From Rana temporaria (taxonomy: Eukaryota > Chordata > Amphibia > Anura > Ranidae): 64,000 nt of DNA. The stretch is taken from positions 38,911,781 to 38,975,780 of the forward strand of contig NC_053497.1 in NCBI RefSeq assembly GCF_905171775.1. Direction: 5' to 3'. A program made the translations under genes and the position numbers. Positions 1-10,400 of this stretch are shown here, one piece after another (position 1 is the first letter of the stretch; each line of letters opens with the position of its first letter). The notes under the pieces were generated by a model. It did no database searches. It was not told the DNA's origin and saw nothing but the letters and a program-made list of their open reading frames with translations.

Positions 1-396
1 TCAGTTGAAACCACCTGCTGTATTTGTTGTGTGAAGTTTTCTGGACTGTCACCCACGGGGACTCAGTTGCTGATCATTTGGAATTCTGGTCTTTTTTGGG
101 ATTTACTCATACCCATTGTGGTCATCATTTATGGGACTTTAAGACTTTATTTAATTTCTTTTCATTTTACTAGAATTTTTTGCAGAATATGGATACATAT
201 TATCATTGGAATCCCAGATTCCTTTAAGCGCTGTTAATGTTTTATTATTAGGTTTAATGAAGCATATTTTTTCAAAATATTCAAGTATATAGTGACAATC
301 AGCTCAATCAAAAATATCTCAACATAAATTAACCAAAAAAACTATATAACTCAGATAAGTAGCTCAAAATAATTTCAAAATTGTTACAAGTTTAAA
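1..396. other. AT-rich intron sequence of gene B, nothing recognised
   Basis: This lies downstream of exon 2 of the minus-strand CYP2 gene B, so it should be part of its intron 2. It is AT-rich, has no convincing ORF and no recognisable repeat border. Confidence 0.5.
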
Positions 397-727
397 TCAA
401 ATGCTGTGTACACAAGATCGTTTTTTCCGATGAAAAATGTCCGATGGACGTTTTTCATCAGAGAAACCGATCGTGTGTGGGCCCCATCTGACTTTTTTCC
501 ATCGGTGTAAAAAAATAGAACATGTTTTAAATTTTTCCGATGACAAAAAAAAAACAATAGTAAATTCCGATCGTCTCTGCGGCTCCTCGTAGTGTTTTAC
601 ATCACCGCGTTTTGGCACGGTTGGAATTTAGTCTGATAGTGTATATGCAAGACTGATGAAAGTCGTATTTCCGACAAAAAAATCCATTGGATTCCATCAG
701 AAATCCGATCATGTGTACACGGCATTA
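397..727. mobile_element. Harbinger-like MITE (about 330 bp)
   Basis: The ends are inverted copies: TGCTGTGTACACAAGATCG on the left and the complement of CGATCATGTGTACACGGCA on the right, with a CCGATGAAAA/TTCATCGG-rich interior. The same terminal theme (GCCNNGTACACACGATCGG) occurs at 25622, 42480, 55853, 58158 and 59194. At better-preserved copies the target duplication is TTA or TAA, the PIF/Harbinger signature. Here the flanks do not match cleanly, so the exact border is uncertain. There is no transposase, so it is non-autonomous. Confidence 0.65.
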
Positions 728-1149
728 GTGATCTCACAACACCAAACAATAATTTATACCTTTATAGTGCAGCTCAACAAATGTTTGTATATTAGTACAT
801 AAATAGTTAAACAGGAAAGCACTACGTATCTGCCTCTTTGTTTCCTATGGTCCAGTTGTTGAATGTGAATACAAGGGTGAGAGATAACCAAGACTCAAGG
901 GGAAAGAGAGCAATTCTCTCCAGGAGTAGAGTGATGCTTGGTGACGGGCCTGATTATTTCTATTTTGAGGTGAGCAAGTTTTTCACCTGGTGTTGGGAGC
1001 ACATGCAACACAAGAGGAGGGATGTATCATTGAACGCTGTTGATGGAAGAGGAGATTTATATGCACACTTATATATGAGTGGAAATTATTGTTATTATTA
1101 TCTTTAGAATTGCAAGAGAATGTACTAATATATATATAAATGTGTTGCA
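728..1149. other. Unclassified sequence, gene B intron 2
   Basis: There is no coding signal or repeat border that I can support. A short ORF on the plus strand (838-1107) has no recognisable domain. Confidence 0.4.
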
Positions 1150-2900
1150 CTTTTCACTTTGAATCCAGTTTATTTTACTGTTATAATATTCTGTTTCGTA
1201 ATATGTTTTCTGTAAATCAGCCATATATAGGTTTTCCTTGGAGGCAAAAACAATCATCTCCTAAGAACCTTGTTTAAAATGTACCTTGTATGACGTACAC
1301 CTTTGTGGGGAGGGTGGTATGTGTGAACCATTTTTGGGTCCTAGGCTGTTCAGCTCCTGATAGTGATGAGGATGTTTTCTATCCAATGGATAATTAGTGA
1401 CTCTGTAGTGAGGTGCGGTACAAGTGATTCATTAACACCCTTTATTAGTTAGGAATGCAGTATGCAGCTAATGCCAACAATAATAATCTGCTTTGGGATG
1501 ACCTGGATTCACATTGACTTGTGCTGGCTTGCAGAATTTGCAATGGAAAGTTAATGGAAATTCAATCCCAAGCCAGTTTATTATGTTGGATCTAACCCCA
1601 AGACTGCTTAAGTCTTCAAAGAAGGGGAAAGCCACATCTCCACAAACTTGTTATCTATAAATCAATTAATTGTGCAATTGTTTGTAATAGGAAATCCTCA
1701 GTACACAGTCACTAATAATCAATCATACTTGCTACTCATAATTAGTGAACTATGTATGCCCTTGTCCTATTAGGTTCCTGCATAATCAAGAACAGGGAGA
1801 TGACTCTCTGCCGTTCATTTCCAGGGAGACATATGTTTCATAATTGGCCAGAGTAAATCTTATAGGGCCCACCAGTGTTTTGGCATTTAATCTCATCACT
1901 CCCCTTCTCCCAAAGAATACAAAATTAATACTGTGTAATTGTTTGTGTAAGGTTGGGTTCCCTGTGTGTGCTTCCATGTTAAAGGTGCACTCTAATTCAA
2001 ATCTAAACATTTAACAGCTTTGATCCCATGTTTACATTATAATGATTACAGATAGTCTGTAATGCAAACATACGATATCAATTTGTTTTTAGGATCTTAC
2101 CAAAATCCTTAAAGAAGAATTCTATTAGACCAGTTCCCCCTCTCTCACTGAACACATCACTGTGATCAACCAGAGCCTCCTTCACAGCATCATAACCAAT
2201 CAGCATGACCGATCGTTGGTTGGCCAGGTAGAGTGTATAAACAGGTCCGTACTTTTCACCGAGCTGTTGATAGAGATTTGAGTTTTTAAACAGAATTGTA
2301 CAGGTTCAAGACAATAATTTAACAATCTATTTGATAATCTATCTAACAACTGTCTTGATGTATTAGACTGGTCACTGGTATGAAGATATTTCACCAAAAG
2401 TAAGACACGGAGACACATATTCCTGCTTCTCTTACATCACTGAAGTGGCAGGACCCATCTCAGTCCTTTTCTCCTCTGCAGACTATTTTTGTAATTTGGT
2501 ACCAGCTATGTATGCTCCATTTCTTTTACAGTTTGGAAAACGCAAAGCCAAGCATACACGTTAATGAAGGTCTATGCATCCCATTAAAGATCTTTTAGCA
2601 TTAAGGTTGTCAGACTGTTCCTGCACATCTTAAAACCCCCTAAAATCTATAGCCAGCCTTCAACAGTATAGTGACAATGGAAGAAAGAAGAGAGCATAGT
2701 TTCAGCTCCTCTAATTTTGCCCCTTATTCAGCTTATTGAGATTACTGACAATAGGGACTCTTACTGACTAAGAACATTCAGCAGACAACACAGAGCTTCT
2801 CCCACCTCCCTACTGCAAGAAAATCAACCAGATGATATATAGGCAGGGTATGGTGTCTTGTTGCCCTGTGTCATAATCAAAGAGACCAGGCAATACAGAA
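1150..2900. repeat. Paralogous block shared with 45830-47780
   Basis: The block aligns base for base, with modest divergence and small indels, to 45830-47780. It includes exon 2 and both flanking intron parts. Shared strings include 'ggtgtgtatgacgtacacc'-type intron sequence and the exon itself. It is the gene B half of the tandem CYP2 duplication. Similarity fades after about 3000. Confidence 0.85.
2101..2263 (-). CDS. CYP2 gene B, exon 2 (partial gene)
   Basis: This 163-bp exon reads LGEKYGPVYTLYLANQ... to ...EFFFKDF(G) on the minus strand, the standard second exon of CYP2 P450s (start of helix A to the B' region). The acceptor is CAACAG before 2263 and the donor is TTTTG|GTAAGATC after 2101. 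It is open throughout and continues in phase from gene B exon 1 at 7126-7305. It differs from gene A exon 2 (46934-47096) at a few residues, including the DTD to GTG change near its end. Exons 3-9 should lie to the left of position 1, so it cannot be judged whether gene B is functional. Confidence 0.9.
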
Positions 2901-3390
2901 GCGGATGCAGGCAGGGAAAGCAAAAAGAATGACATGGGGGCACAGAGTGCCATTAGGGGGCATATTTACAGAACTTAATTGAACGGTCATGACATTTTGG
3001 TACAGTTCTATTACCGTAGCAGTGTTCTCAAAGGATTGCCTCAAGTTTGAGTTGAGGAGGCAATCCCTTGAGAACGTGTGTGGCATAAAATGCATTGGGA
3101 GGGGCTTATTTGCTGATGCCACACCACTGTCTCCATGTGTTTGGAACGGTGGCTACCATATCTTTTTGGGCTCCTGGTCGGTAAGCTTTTTTTACCTAGT
3201 GTGGTGCTCCAGGATACTATTCCCCATTCACCTATGGCATTTACTGAAGAGGACTGAGTTATAATTACTGATTGATGCAGAAAAGAGGGAGAGATGAGGG
3301 CACTCTGATGAGGTTGGGTATCCGGTCCTTTGTAGCAGTGGAGAGATAGCACTGAAAGCAGCACTTTGTAGAGAAGAAACATCTCTGGAG
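2901..3390. other. Intron 1 of gene B with a short hairpin
   Basis: Unclassified intron sequence. A clear stem-loop lies at 3024-3075: GTTCTCAAAGGATTGCCTCAA pairs with its near-complement after a 7-bp loop. No gene is visible. Confidence 0.5.
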
Positions 3391-4285
3391 GATCATAAAT
3401 GAAAGAGAAATGTGCCTCTAAGTGCAGTGGCACAATGGGATTAAAAACACTTACAAGATAGTAAGAGCGCCACGAAAACATTGCCCGCACTAGATAGAGA
3501 AATCGAATAAACATCAATCAGTAATTAAAGGAAAGAGAAAGGCGCCTCTAAGTGCAGTGGTTATAGTGCGAGTACTTTGGATTACGTGCATACTCTTGGA
3601 ACCGATTATGCTCGTAATCCGAGGTTCAACTGTATTATGGGTTACTTTTAAAGGGTGAAATTCCCGGGCTGTTTATTTAAAACATGGCCCCTTAATGATA
3701 AACTGATAATAAATGGTAAATATGAAAATACTCAAACACCATACTAGCAAATGTGGTAAATGGTTGCTATGGGTAAGCTGTCAAGCTTTCATATCCTCCT
3801 AAACCTCCAATGTCCACCAAAAGCAGAGGACTTTTGTAGTGGCAAGTCTATGGGGAAAATTTACATACTCTAGATCTGAGATATGATATCCTCATACATC
3901 ATTAACATCCACTGCGATCCTTGCATTTGCCACACACACCTGGACAGATAAGGTATAATTCACAATACTGTGAACAATTCCATTCTTCTCTCAGCATCAA
4001 ATGACCTTCAAATTCAACATCAAATGTACTTCACATTTTTCATCCAACGTCGAATGTACTGGATTTTTTCTATTCAACAAGTATTACAACGATCCGCAGG
4101 AGGAATAATCATTATATGCCTATGACCTCTTACTATCTTGTGAGTGTTTTTAATCCCATTGTGCCTGTAATAAATCTTTTAACCACTGAACTTAGAGGCG
4201 CCTTTCTCTTTCCTTTAATTACTAATTGGTGTTTATTCAATTTCTCTATCTGGTGCGGGCAATGTTTGCGTGGCGCTGACATGTG
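3391..4285. repeat. Inverted repeat pair (about 3400-3560 and 4115-4280)
   Basis: The left arm holds GGCACAATGGGATTAAAAAC, ACTTACAAGATAGTAAGAG and GGAAAGAGAAAGGCGCCTCT. The right arm holds their complements in reverse order, starting at about 4125. The arms enclose about 550 bp. The arms may be two oppositely oriented copies of one repeat rather than one element, and no target duplication was found. Confidence 0.6.
3566..3863. repeat. Direct copy of 5034-5333
   Basis: Nearly identical to 5034-5333 in the same orientation. It starts inside the mariner-type MITE end (gagtactttggattac) and stops inside the palindromic MITE (ggggaaaatttaca). Because it begins and ends inside two separate insertions, it was copied after both were present. 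Confidence 0.85.
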
Positions 4286-4670
4286 GAGATCTTCTTTTGC
4301 ATCTGGTGATATCTATTGGATGTCATTTGATGCCTTAATACCTGACATTTCTGGTGAGCTGATAGTACTACTGACATGTGACAACTGTATACTGGAAGAA
4401 TGTTTCTCCATATAGACTTTTTCTTTTAGATTATAACCTACTTGTATTATTAAAATACTGTGTTGTACTATACAGATTTCTTTGAAATATTGCTGTGTTA
4501 GTTTGATGTAGCTCTGCACATTGAGCAAATTGGTTACAAGGGTTGTACAGTCACCCTGAGTGCTAGCTGCTTGTAAATGTGGTGCGCTCACTACTTACTT
4601 TGTTGTTTGACATCCAGTTAAGGAACATTTCTCATGTAAAGCGCACACTTTCTCAAGGCATTTTGATCTA

Positions 4671-5096
4671 CAGTGGAACCTCGGTTTAAGAGTAACTTGG
4701 TTTAAGAGTGTTTTTTTTTTTTAATTGTGACTCGGTTTGCGAGTGTTGACTCGCAAGACGAGCAGAATTCAAGCTAAAAAGGCCTGCAGTACCTCATTTG
4801 GCCTGAGGTATGGGGGCCCAGAACCCGAGCAGAGCCAAAAAATAGGCCTGCAGTACCTCATTTGACCTGAGGTACGGGGGCGCAGGAAACTAGCCGAAAG
4901 TGTCCTTGGGCCTTTTCGGCGCTCTCTGGAGCACCCCCCCACCTCTGGCCACATTCGGTATCGCATCCCATCAATGCGGAACTAATTATTTTTGTTTCCA
5001 TTGACTTCAATGGGAGAAATCACTTTGATATGCGAGTACTTTGGATTACGAGCATACTCTTGGAACCGATTATGCTCGTAATCCGAGGTTCAACTG
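4671..5096. mobile_element. Tc1/mariner-type MITE with TA target site
   Basis: The termini are CAGTGGAACCTCGG and its complement CCGAGGTTCAACTG, flanked by TA at 4669-4670 and 5097-5098. The gene A paralogue reads ...GAATCTATTATGGG around 53738 with no insertion, so the empty TA site is directly visible. The 426-bp body is non-coding. Confidence 0.85.
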
Positions 5097-5322
5097 TATT
5101 ATGGGTTACTTTTAAAGGGTGAAATTCCCGGCCTGTTTATTAAAAACATGGCCCCTTAATGATAAACTGATAATAAATGGTAAATGTGAAAATACTCAAA
5201 CACCATACTGCACTAGCAAATGTGGTAAATGGTTGCTATGGGTAAGCTGTCAAGCTTTCATATCCTCCTAAACCTCCAATGTCCACCAAAAGCAGAGGAC
5301 TTTTGTAGTGGCAAGTCTATAG

Positions 5323-5500
5323 GGGAAATTTACAAAAACTGGAGCACTCAGAATCTTGTGCAGCTGTGCATAGTAGACAATAATCTTCTAACTTCAGCTT
5401 GTTCAATTAAGCTTTGACAATAAAACATGAAAGCCGATTGGTTTCTATGCAGAGCTGCACCAGATTTTGCACACTACAATTTTAGTAAATCTCCCCCCAT
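5323..5500. mobile_element. Palindromic MITE (GGGGAAATTTAC...TAAATCTCCCC)
   Basis: The ends are inverted copies and the middle carries TGTGCAGCTGTGCATAGTAG and a partial complement (GCAGAGCTGCACCAGATTTT). A second copy is at 12945-13112. Gene A lacks it at the matching place near 54885, so it inserted into gene B after the duplication. Confidence 0.75.
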
Positions 5501-5859
5501 GGCAATCCTCAGTGTCTCCTGTAAGACCAGGAAGAGCGAATAGTGGTGCTTCAGCTTGGACAATGCTGGAGCAGTGAGAGGAGTCAGGTACAGTAAGTGT
5601 TTAGGGACAGGGGAAGAACAGTTAGAAGGGCAATTTTTTTTTAGTTTAGAACCACTTTGGGTGTTTAGAAGGGCTTTCTACTTATTCTGCTTATTTCACC
5701 ATCATTTTGATATACTGTATATACTCGAGTATAAGCCGACCCGAATATAAGCTGAGGCATTTTTACCACAAAAAAATGGGAAAACTTATTGACTAGAGTA
5801 TAAGCATAGGGTGAGAATGCAGCAGCTACTGTAAGCGGAAAAGAGGGTCAATAATGCCC

Positions 5860-5960
5860 ATTTGCAGCCTCACTGTGTCCATAAACATCCTCACTGTGCC
5901 CATAAACATCCTCACTGTGCCCATAAACATCATCACTGTGCCCATAAACATCCTCATTAT
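5860..5960. repeat. 21-bp minisatellite, about 5 units
   Basis: The unit CATAAACATCCTCACTGTGCC is repeated about five times with few changes. It lies just inside the left end of the 5715-7011 element. Short ORFs reading HPHCAHK or VYGHSED are translations of this repeat, not genes. Confidence 0.9.
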
Positions 5961-6522
5961 ACCTTACCCGCCGTGTCAGTCTTGATGCGGAGGGAAGGAA
6001 ACCCATATTACTCAGTACATTGCCCTCTGATTCACAGCAGGGCTGTGTGTATAGGAAGTCCATGTCATCCATGCGTGCTATGTTTTCCCAATTTCTGTAC
6101 AGTAGTTTTACTTGAAACAACCTTTTCATTAAAAAGATAAAGTGTTCTTCCATTATGGCTTTTCATTTTTCAAGATAGGGCAGCATGTACCATTTCCAAA
6201 GTACACAAACTACAGCCACGTCCATGATAAATTTAACTGAAAAAACAAGTAAAGTCACAGCTCCTGCCATAAAAATAACAAACTCTGCAAGAAAAAAGGG
6301 ACAGCAAGGGATGCTATGGAGGCACATTCCAGCTCCCTACCTTCCATTTCCCCCTTACATATGTGTAAATATTTAAATGGCCTGTGGAATTTGCTCAAGG
6401 CGCATGTTTACAGGTACTTGGGTAGGATATAATGGGCTCTGCTTGTCAAAGTTGTGTGTCCAGTTCTGAACTCTGGGCCACTCACCCTGAACTTCAACAC
6501 TTGCAAACATTCCTGTGGCCGG

Positions 6523-6787
6523 CAGGGCCATCTTAATAGCATCATGGGCCCCTTGGCAAAGTAATGCTCTGGGGCCCCTACAAAGATGACAGTGCAGGTA
6601 AACAGACATTAAGTAGGTAGGAGGCAGACTGCCTCACCTTTGCATCTATCACTCTGTGCCATCATGGGACCCCCAATTTCAGGGCAGTGTGGGTTCAAGG
6701 ACTGCTTTGGGAAATGTGCAGGGGCCCCCCATGCAGCTGTGGCCCCCGGGCAGTGCTCAGGTGTGCCCTCTCATTAAGACAGCCCTG
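6523..6787. mobile_element. hAT-like MITE nested in the mariner-type element
   Basis: The ends CAGGGCCATCTTAAT and ATTAAGACAGCCCTG are inverted repeats, flanked by a perfect 8-bp duplication GTGGCCGG (6515-6522 and 6788-6795). An 8-bp duplication with CAG...CTG ends is typical of hAT transposons. It is non-coding, 265 bp. Confidence 0.88.
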
Positions 6788-7125
6788 GTGGCCGGGCAGT
6801 GTGATTACATCATGCTGTCAGCGCCGTCCACTGTAGCATAGCTCCGCCTCCTCCTCATCACGGACGGACAAGGAGGAGGCGGGACAATGTACAGCGTAAT
6901 CAGGTTTCCTTCCCTCCGCATCAAACCTGACTCGAGTATAAGCAGAGAGACGGTTTTTTAGCACACCAAAAAATGTGCTGAAAAACTCGGCTTATACTCG
7001 AGTATATACGGTAAATTGGACTCTTAGACTGAACAATCCCATCTTTTCTTGACATTATGAGAGATTTCTTCCTAGAATACAAGAAGAGTGCATTGTTTTA
7101 GAATATTCAATGTAATTACTCTTAC

Positions 7126-7305
7126 CTTCACCAGAGATTGTGGCAATTCAGAGGTGCTGATCTGCAGAACATTCCCTAGAAGTGGCAGAGGGGTCGGCCC
7201 TGGTGGCAAGTCTTTCTTCTTTACATTTATCCACCATTTAAGAAGATAAATCAGGAGAGTGACTCCAGAAGTGAGGAGAAGTGTTGCTGCCACATTCACC
7301 GCCAT
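7126..7305 (-). CDS. CYP2 gene B, exon 1 (partial gene)
   Basis: This exon has 60 codons beginning MAVNVAATLLLTSG. Residues about 5-24 form a hydrophobic signal anchor placing the enzyme in the ER membrane, followed by WWINVKKKD (stop-transfer) and the proline-rich hinge LPPGPTPLP used in P450 folding. It ends ...QSLVK before donor GTAAGAG. I chose the ATG at 7305 because the paralogous exon of gene A starts at the equivalent ATG (55368). An in-frame upstream ATG at 7383 exists but lies in the 5' UTR. Exon 2 is at 2101-2263. The exon is intact. Confidence 0.92.
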
Positions 7306-7850
7306 CCTGACAATAATCTCTGTACTGGCTCGAAACCACAAACTGCTGTATTTACTTGTGAGGTGAAGTTTGACAACTTTCAAATTATAATTTGAGGACA
7401 GGAAGGGTGTGTTGGAGTTTGGTTCAGGGCATATTGTGTAATAGATTATAAAGCTTTCCTAATCATTACTTACCCAGCAGGTTTTTAAATATCACATGAT
7501 TATGATAAAGTTTTACTTTAATCAAAGTCTTCTCAAGCGTTCATTGACTAAACCAAGATAATATTACTCAGAAAAGCCTAGTACAGAAATAAAATTATGT
7601 GCGACAGTATAAAAAATACAAAAAATTATATAAGTAAAACATATTGGCATGTCAGAATTTATGCACTTGGAGTCATCTATGACATGCTCTTGGTGACTGT
7701 AAAATTACAGAGGTATAACTACAAGTTTTTTTTACTCTTGCCTTAGAGTTTTTTTTATAGTTTCCCCTCCAGTGAAAAACTTGCATGGTACAATTAAAAG
7801 AAACCATTCTAGTAATTACTGCAATGGACATTCTTGTAATAATGAAAACA
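7306..7850. promoter_or_regulatory. Upstream region of gene B, conserved with gene A
   Basis: The sequence aligns to 55369-56290 minus the insertion at 55853-56222. On the minus strand about 60 bp before the ATG is CAAGTAAATACAGCAG, matching CAAATAAATACAGCGG in gene A, an A/T-rich box in the right area for a core promoter. No transcript evidence is available. Confidence 0.5.
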
Positions 7851-8189
7851 AAAAACTGTCAGTCTTTTTTTGATTATAAACTTTTTATTGAAGAAAGTTT
7901 TTTTTACAAATATTTGAAGCAACATTGGTAGAACATACGGATGTAAAATAGTATATTAAGGGAATACTTAAAAATTTACATTTTCATATGTACGGTGACT
8001 TAACATATCATATGGATAAATTAGGCTTCATATAACTACCGTATATACTCGAGTATAAGCTGAGTTTTTAAACCCTTTTTTTAGGGCTGAAAATAGTTGA
8101 GCATGCAACTTATCTGTAGAGGCAGGGGTGTTGAGATTATTATATAGAGTTGATATAAGACCCTTTCCTGGTGTGTTCTTAAATCGTAT
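7851..8189. other. AT-rich intergenic sequence with a repeat fragment
   Basis: Unclassified AT-rich DNA. At 8040-8100 there is a fragment matching the end of the 5715-7011 element (GTATATACTCGAGTATAAGC). No gene seen. Confidence 0.5.
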
Positions 8190-8787
8190 GGCCTGGTACA
8201 CACGACCGTTTTCCTCGACAGAATCCATCAAGAAACTTGGTGGCAGAGCTTTTTTGCCGAGGAAAACGGTTGTGTATATGTTAATCGAGAAAACTTTCGA
8301 GGAACTCGACGAGAAAAAAAGAGAACAAGTTCTCTTTTTCCTCGTTGGGAGTCTCAATTTCCTTGTCGTGTTCCTCGTCGGGGCTGGTTTTTGACGAGAA
8401 ACTCCTTCGTGTGTATGCTTAGAAACCCGCGCATGCTCAGAATAAAGTATGAGACGGGAGCGCACCTTCGGTAAAAGTAGCGTTTGTAATGGAGATAGCA
8501 CATTTGTCACGCTGTAACAGACTGAAAAGTGACTCCTACCAAACTTTTACTTAACTTGCAGTAACATGAGATTAGTAAAAGCAGCCCCAAGGGTTGTGCC
8601 AGTGGAATCGAACTTCCCCTGCCGTCATATGTGTTGTACGTCACCGCGTTTGAGAACAACAAGATTTTGTTTTGACAGTGTGTACGCAAAGAAAGCTTGT
8701 CAAGTTTCTCGACAAGCCTAACAATGAACTCATGGAGGAAAACGATATTTCATTTACAACGAGTTCCTTGATCGTGTGTACGAGGTC
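8190..8787. mobile_element. Harbinger-like MITE, about 600 bp
   Basis: The left end GGCCTGGTACACACGACCG and the right end, the complement of GACCTCGTACACACGATCA, are flanked by TAT on both sides (8187-8189, 8788-8790), close to the TWA consensus of Harbinger. The interior is rich in inverted pieces such as GAGGAAAACG. ORFs on either strand are shadows of the palindrome. Confidence 0.75.
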
Positions 8788-9530
8788 TATGTGTTCATAA
8801 GTTGTCAAAAAAGAGCTTGATGGTTTGAGGTAGTGAGTTTCGTAGAAAGTTTGTATTTGAAAATAATTATGTTGCTCTGAAATGGGGGCTCCTTTTGATG
8901 CCTGAAATGTGTTAAAATAAATAAATCTATCACCGTTATAGAAGTCAGATAACTTTGTTAATTTGTTATAAAACAACATACACGGTGTGCATAGAGGGCC
9001 TGGCAGTGACAAATTAAATATTTTATTATTACAATAATAGCAGCGGGGGCAGGGCTGGGCCGGGCCCGGAGACAGACAGAGAGGGAGATGGCAGGAAGGA
9101 GGGGGGGGGAGAGGGGAAGAGAGCACAGCCTATCACAGAGGGAGGCATTTCGACCACGGTGATCAGGGTGATGCAGCCCTGGTTATCGTGGTCTGATTAG
9201 AGAGGGCATACAGGAAGTGGCAGATTCATTTTTAATTTTATTTTTTCGAGTTTAGAGGGGGCAGATTCTATAGCACAAGCACTGTGCTGTATAATCTGCT
9301 TTAAGGGACCAGAATCAATTATTTTTTTGAGTTAACAAATGCCTTAAAAAAAAAAAAGCACAAAATGTAATACATAAACTACATATGTGTGTAGTGGCCT
9401 GCTCCTGTTGGGCTGGTGCTGCTTTAAATTTAGGGGAAAGTCTGAGAGTTAGTTGACTCAGACATGTGTGATTTTGAGTAAATTTGACTTCTGTTCCAGC
9501 CATGGCTGTGCTGTGAATGACCACTATTGT
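8788..9530. other. Unclassified intergenic sequence
   Basis: It contains a G-rich patch at 9045-9120 and AT-rich parts. No coding signal, RNA gene or repeat border found. Confidence 0.4.
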
Positions 9531-10400
9531 TCGCCTGGGGTGTTGTTCCTACTCCAGACCAAGGGTAGCAGCAGCTAGGTCAAGGTAATTTGGGTGTTCC
9601 CCCTTGGCAGCCAATCAGTGGGGGTTGATCGTCCCGCTGTGCATGCTGAGGAGGGGTACTTAAGGGACAGATGTCATTGGACTGGGGTCATCAATCCTGG
9701 GTCTGTCGTCCCCCCACCCCGTGTGTGGCCCTCCTAGCCAGGGGTGCGTGTGCCTGTAATCCTGGCTTCGGATCACGTTGGTCCGGGGTTGTGATCTTCT
9801 AAGTAGGCCCAGTAAGCAGATTGGGTCTACACTTTTAAGGGTGATCGTGTGCTGTCCGTCCTGAGGGAGGAAGCCGCTTAATGAAGGACCTATCTTGGAG
9901 AGGACCGAGCACGAGGCTGGTGTCTCAAGAATGGCCTTGAACTTCATCAAAGGATGCACCGTTTACTGAAAGGCTTGATGGTGATCGCCTGTCAGTTCCA
10001 AGTTCTGCAAGAAGTTAATCTGGAGAGATCCGGGTGTTGAATCCTGTGCTACAAGGATTCCGGACCAAAAGTATCTCCATCTGTGGGAAGGTCTGTGGCA
10101 GAGACTGTACCATGTTCTGTGTGACATTCTGGCTGCTAGGTTAGTGAAAGAAACCTATCCAGGTGCACACGACCCACTCTGGCTAGAGTGGCGACGAGAG
10201 CTGTGTCGTTGGAAGCAGGAGTGTTTCCTAACTGAATTAATACACCTGAACATATTTACCTGTTACCCTTCCACCTCTTCAACCACTTATTTTATTCTTT
10301 TACTAAGTTCAGCAAATAAATCTTTAAAGGGGAAGTGTAAAGTGTGGACATTGAACTTTCTCTACTCTCATCCATTACCCTGGACAACGATGAAATAGAG
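9531..10400. repeat. Unclassified GC-rich block, possibly a solo LTR
   Basis: GC-rich sequence with GGGGTACTTAAGG and an AATAAA at about 10316, a layout seen in LTRs. I see no clear TG...CA borders, target duplication or internal coding region, so this is only a guess. Confidence 0.2.

Larger units (their letters stand above)
5715..7011. mobile_element. Tc1/mariner-type non-autonomous element, 1.3 kb
   Basis: The left end CTGTATATACTCGAGTATAA and the right end, the complement of CCGTATATACTCGAGTATAA, are flanked by TA (5713-5714, 7012-7013). Gene A around 55060 reads straight through, giving an empty paralogous site. Inside are a 21-bp minisatellite (5860-5960) and a nested hAT-like MITE (6523-6787). 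No transposase ORF is present. Partial relatives are at about 8040-8100 and 23186-23265. Confidence 0.85.

Noticed and set aside
5848..6153. ORFs with HPHCAHK / VYGHSED repeats on both strands
   Set aside because: Translations of the 21-bp minisatellite.
7306..7383. Upstream in-frame ATG of gene B (MKVVKLHLTS...)
   Set aside because: It would add 26 residues before a proper signal anchor, and the paralogue supports the downstream ATG.
9531..10400. Solo LTR or endogenous retrovirus remnant
   Set aside because: Promoter-like and AATAAA strings are present, but there are no borders, duplication or gag/pol/env sequence, so kept only as a low-confidence block.
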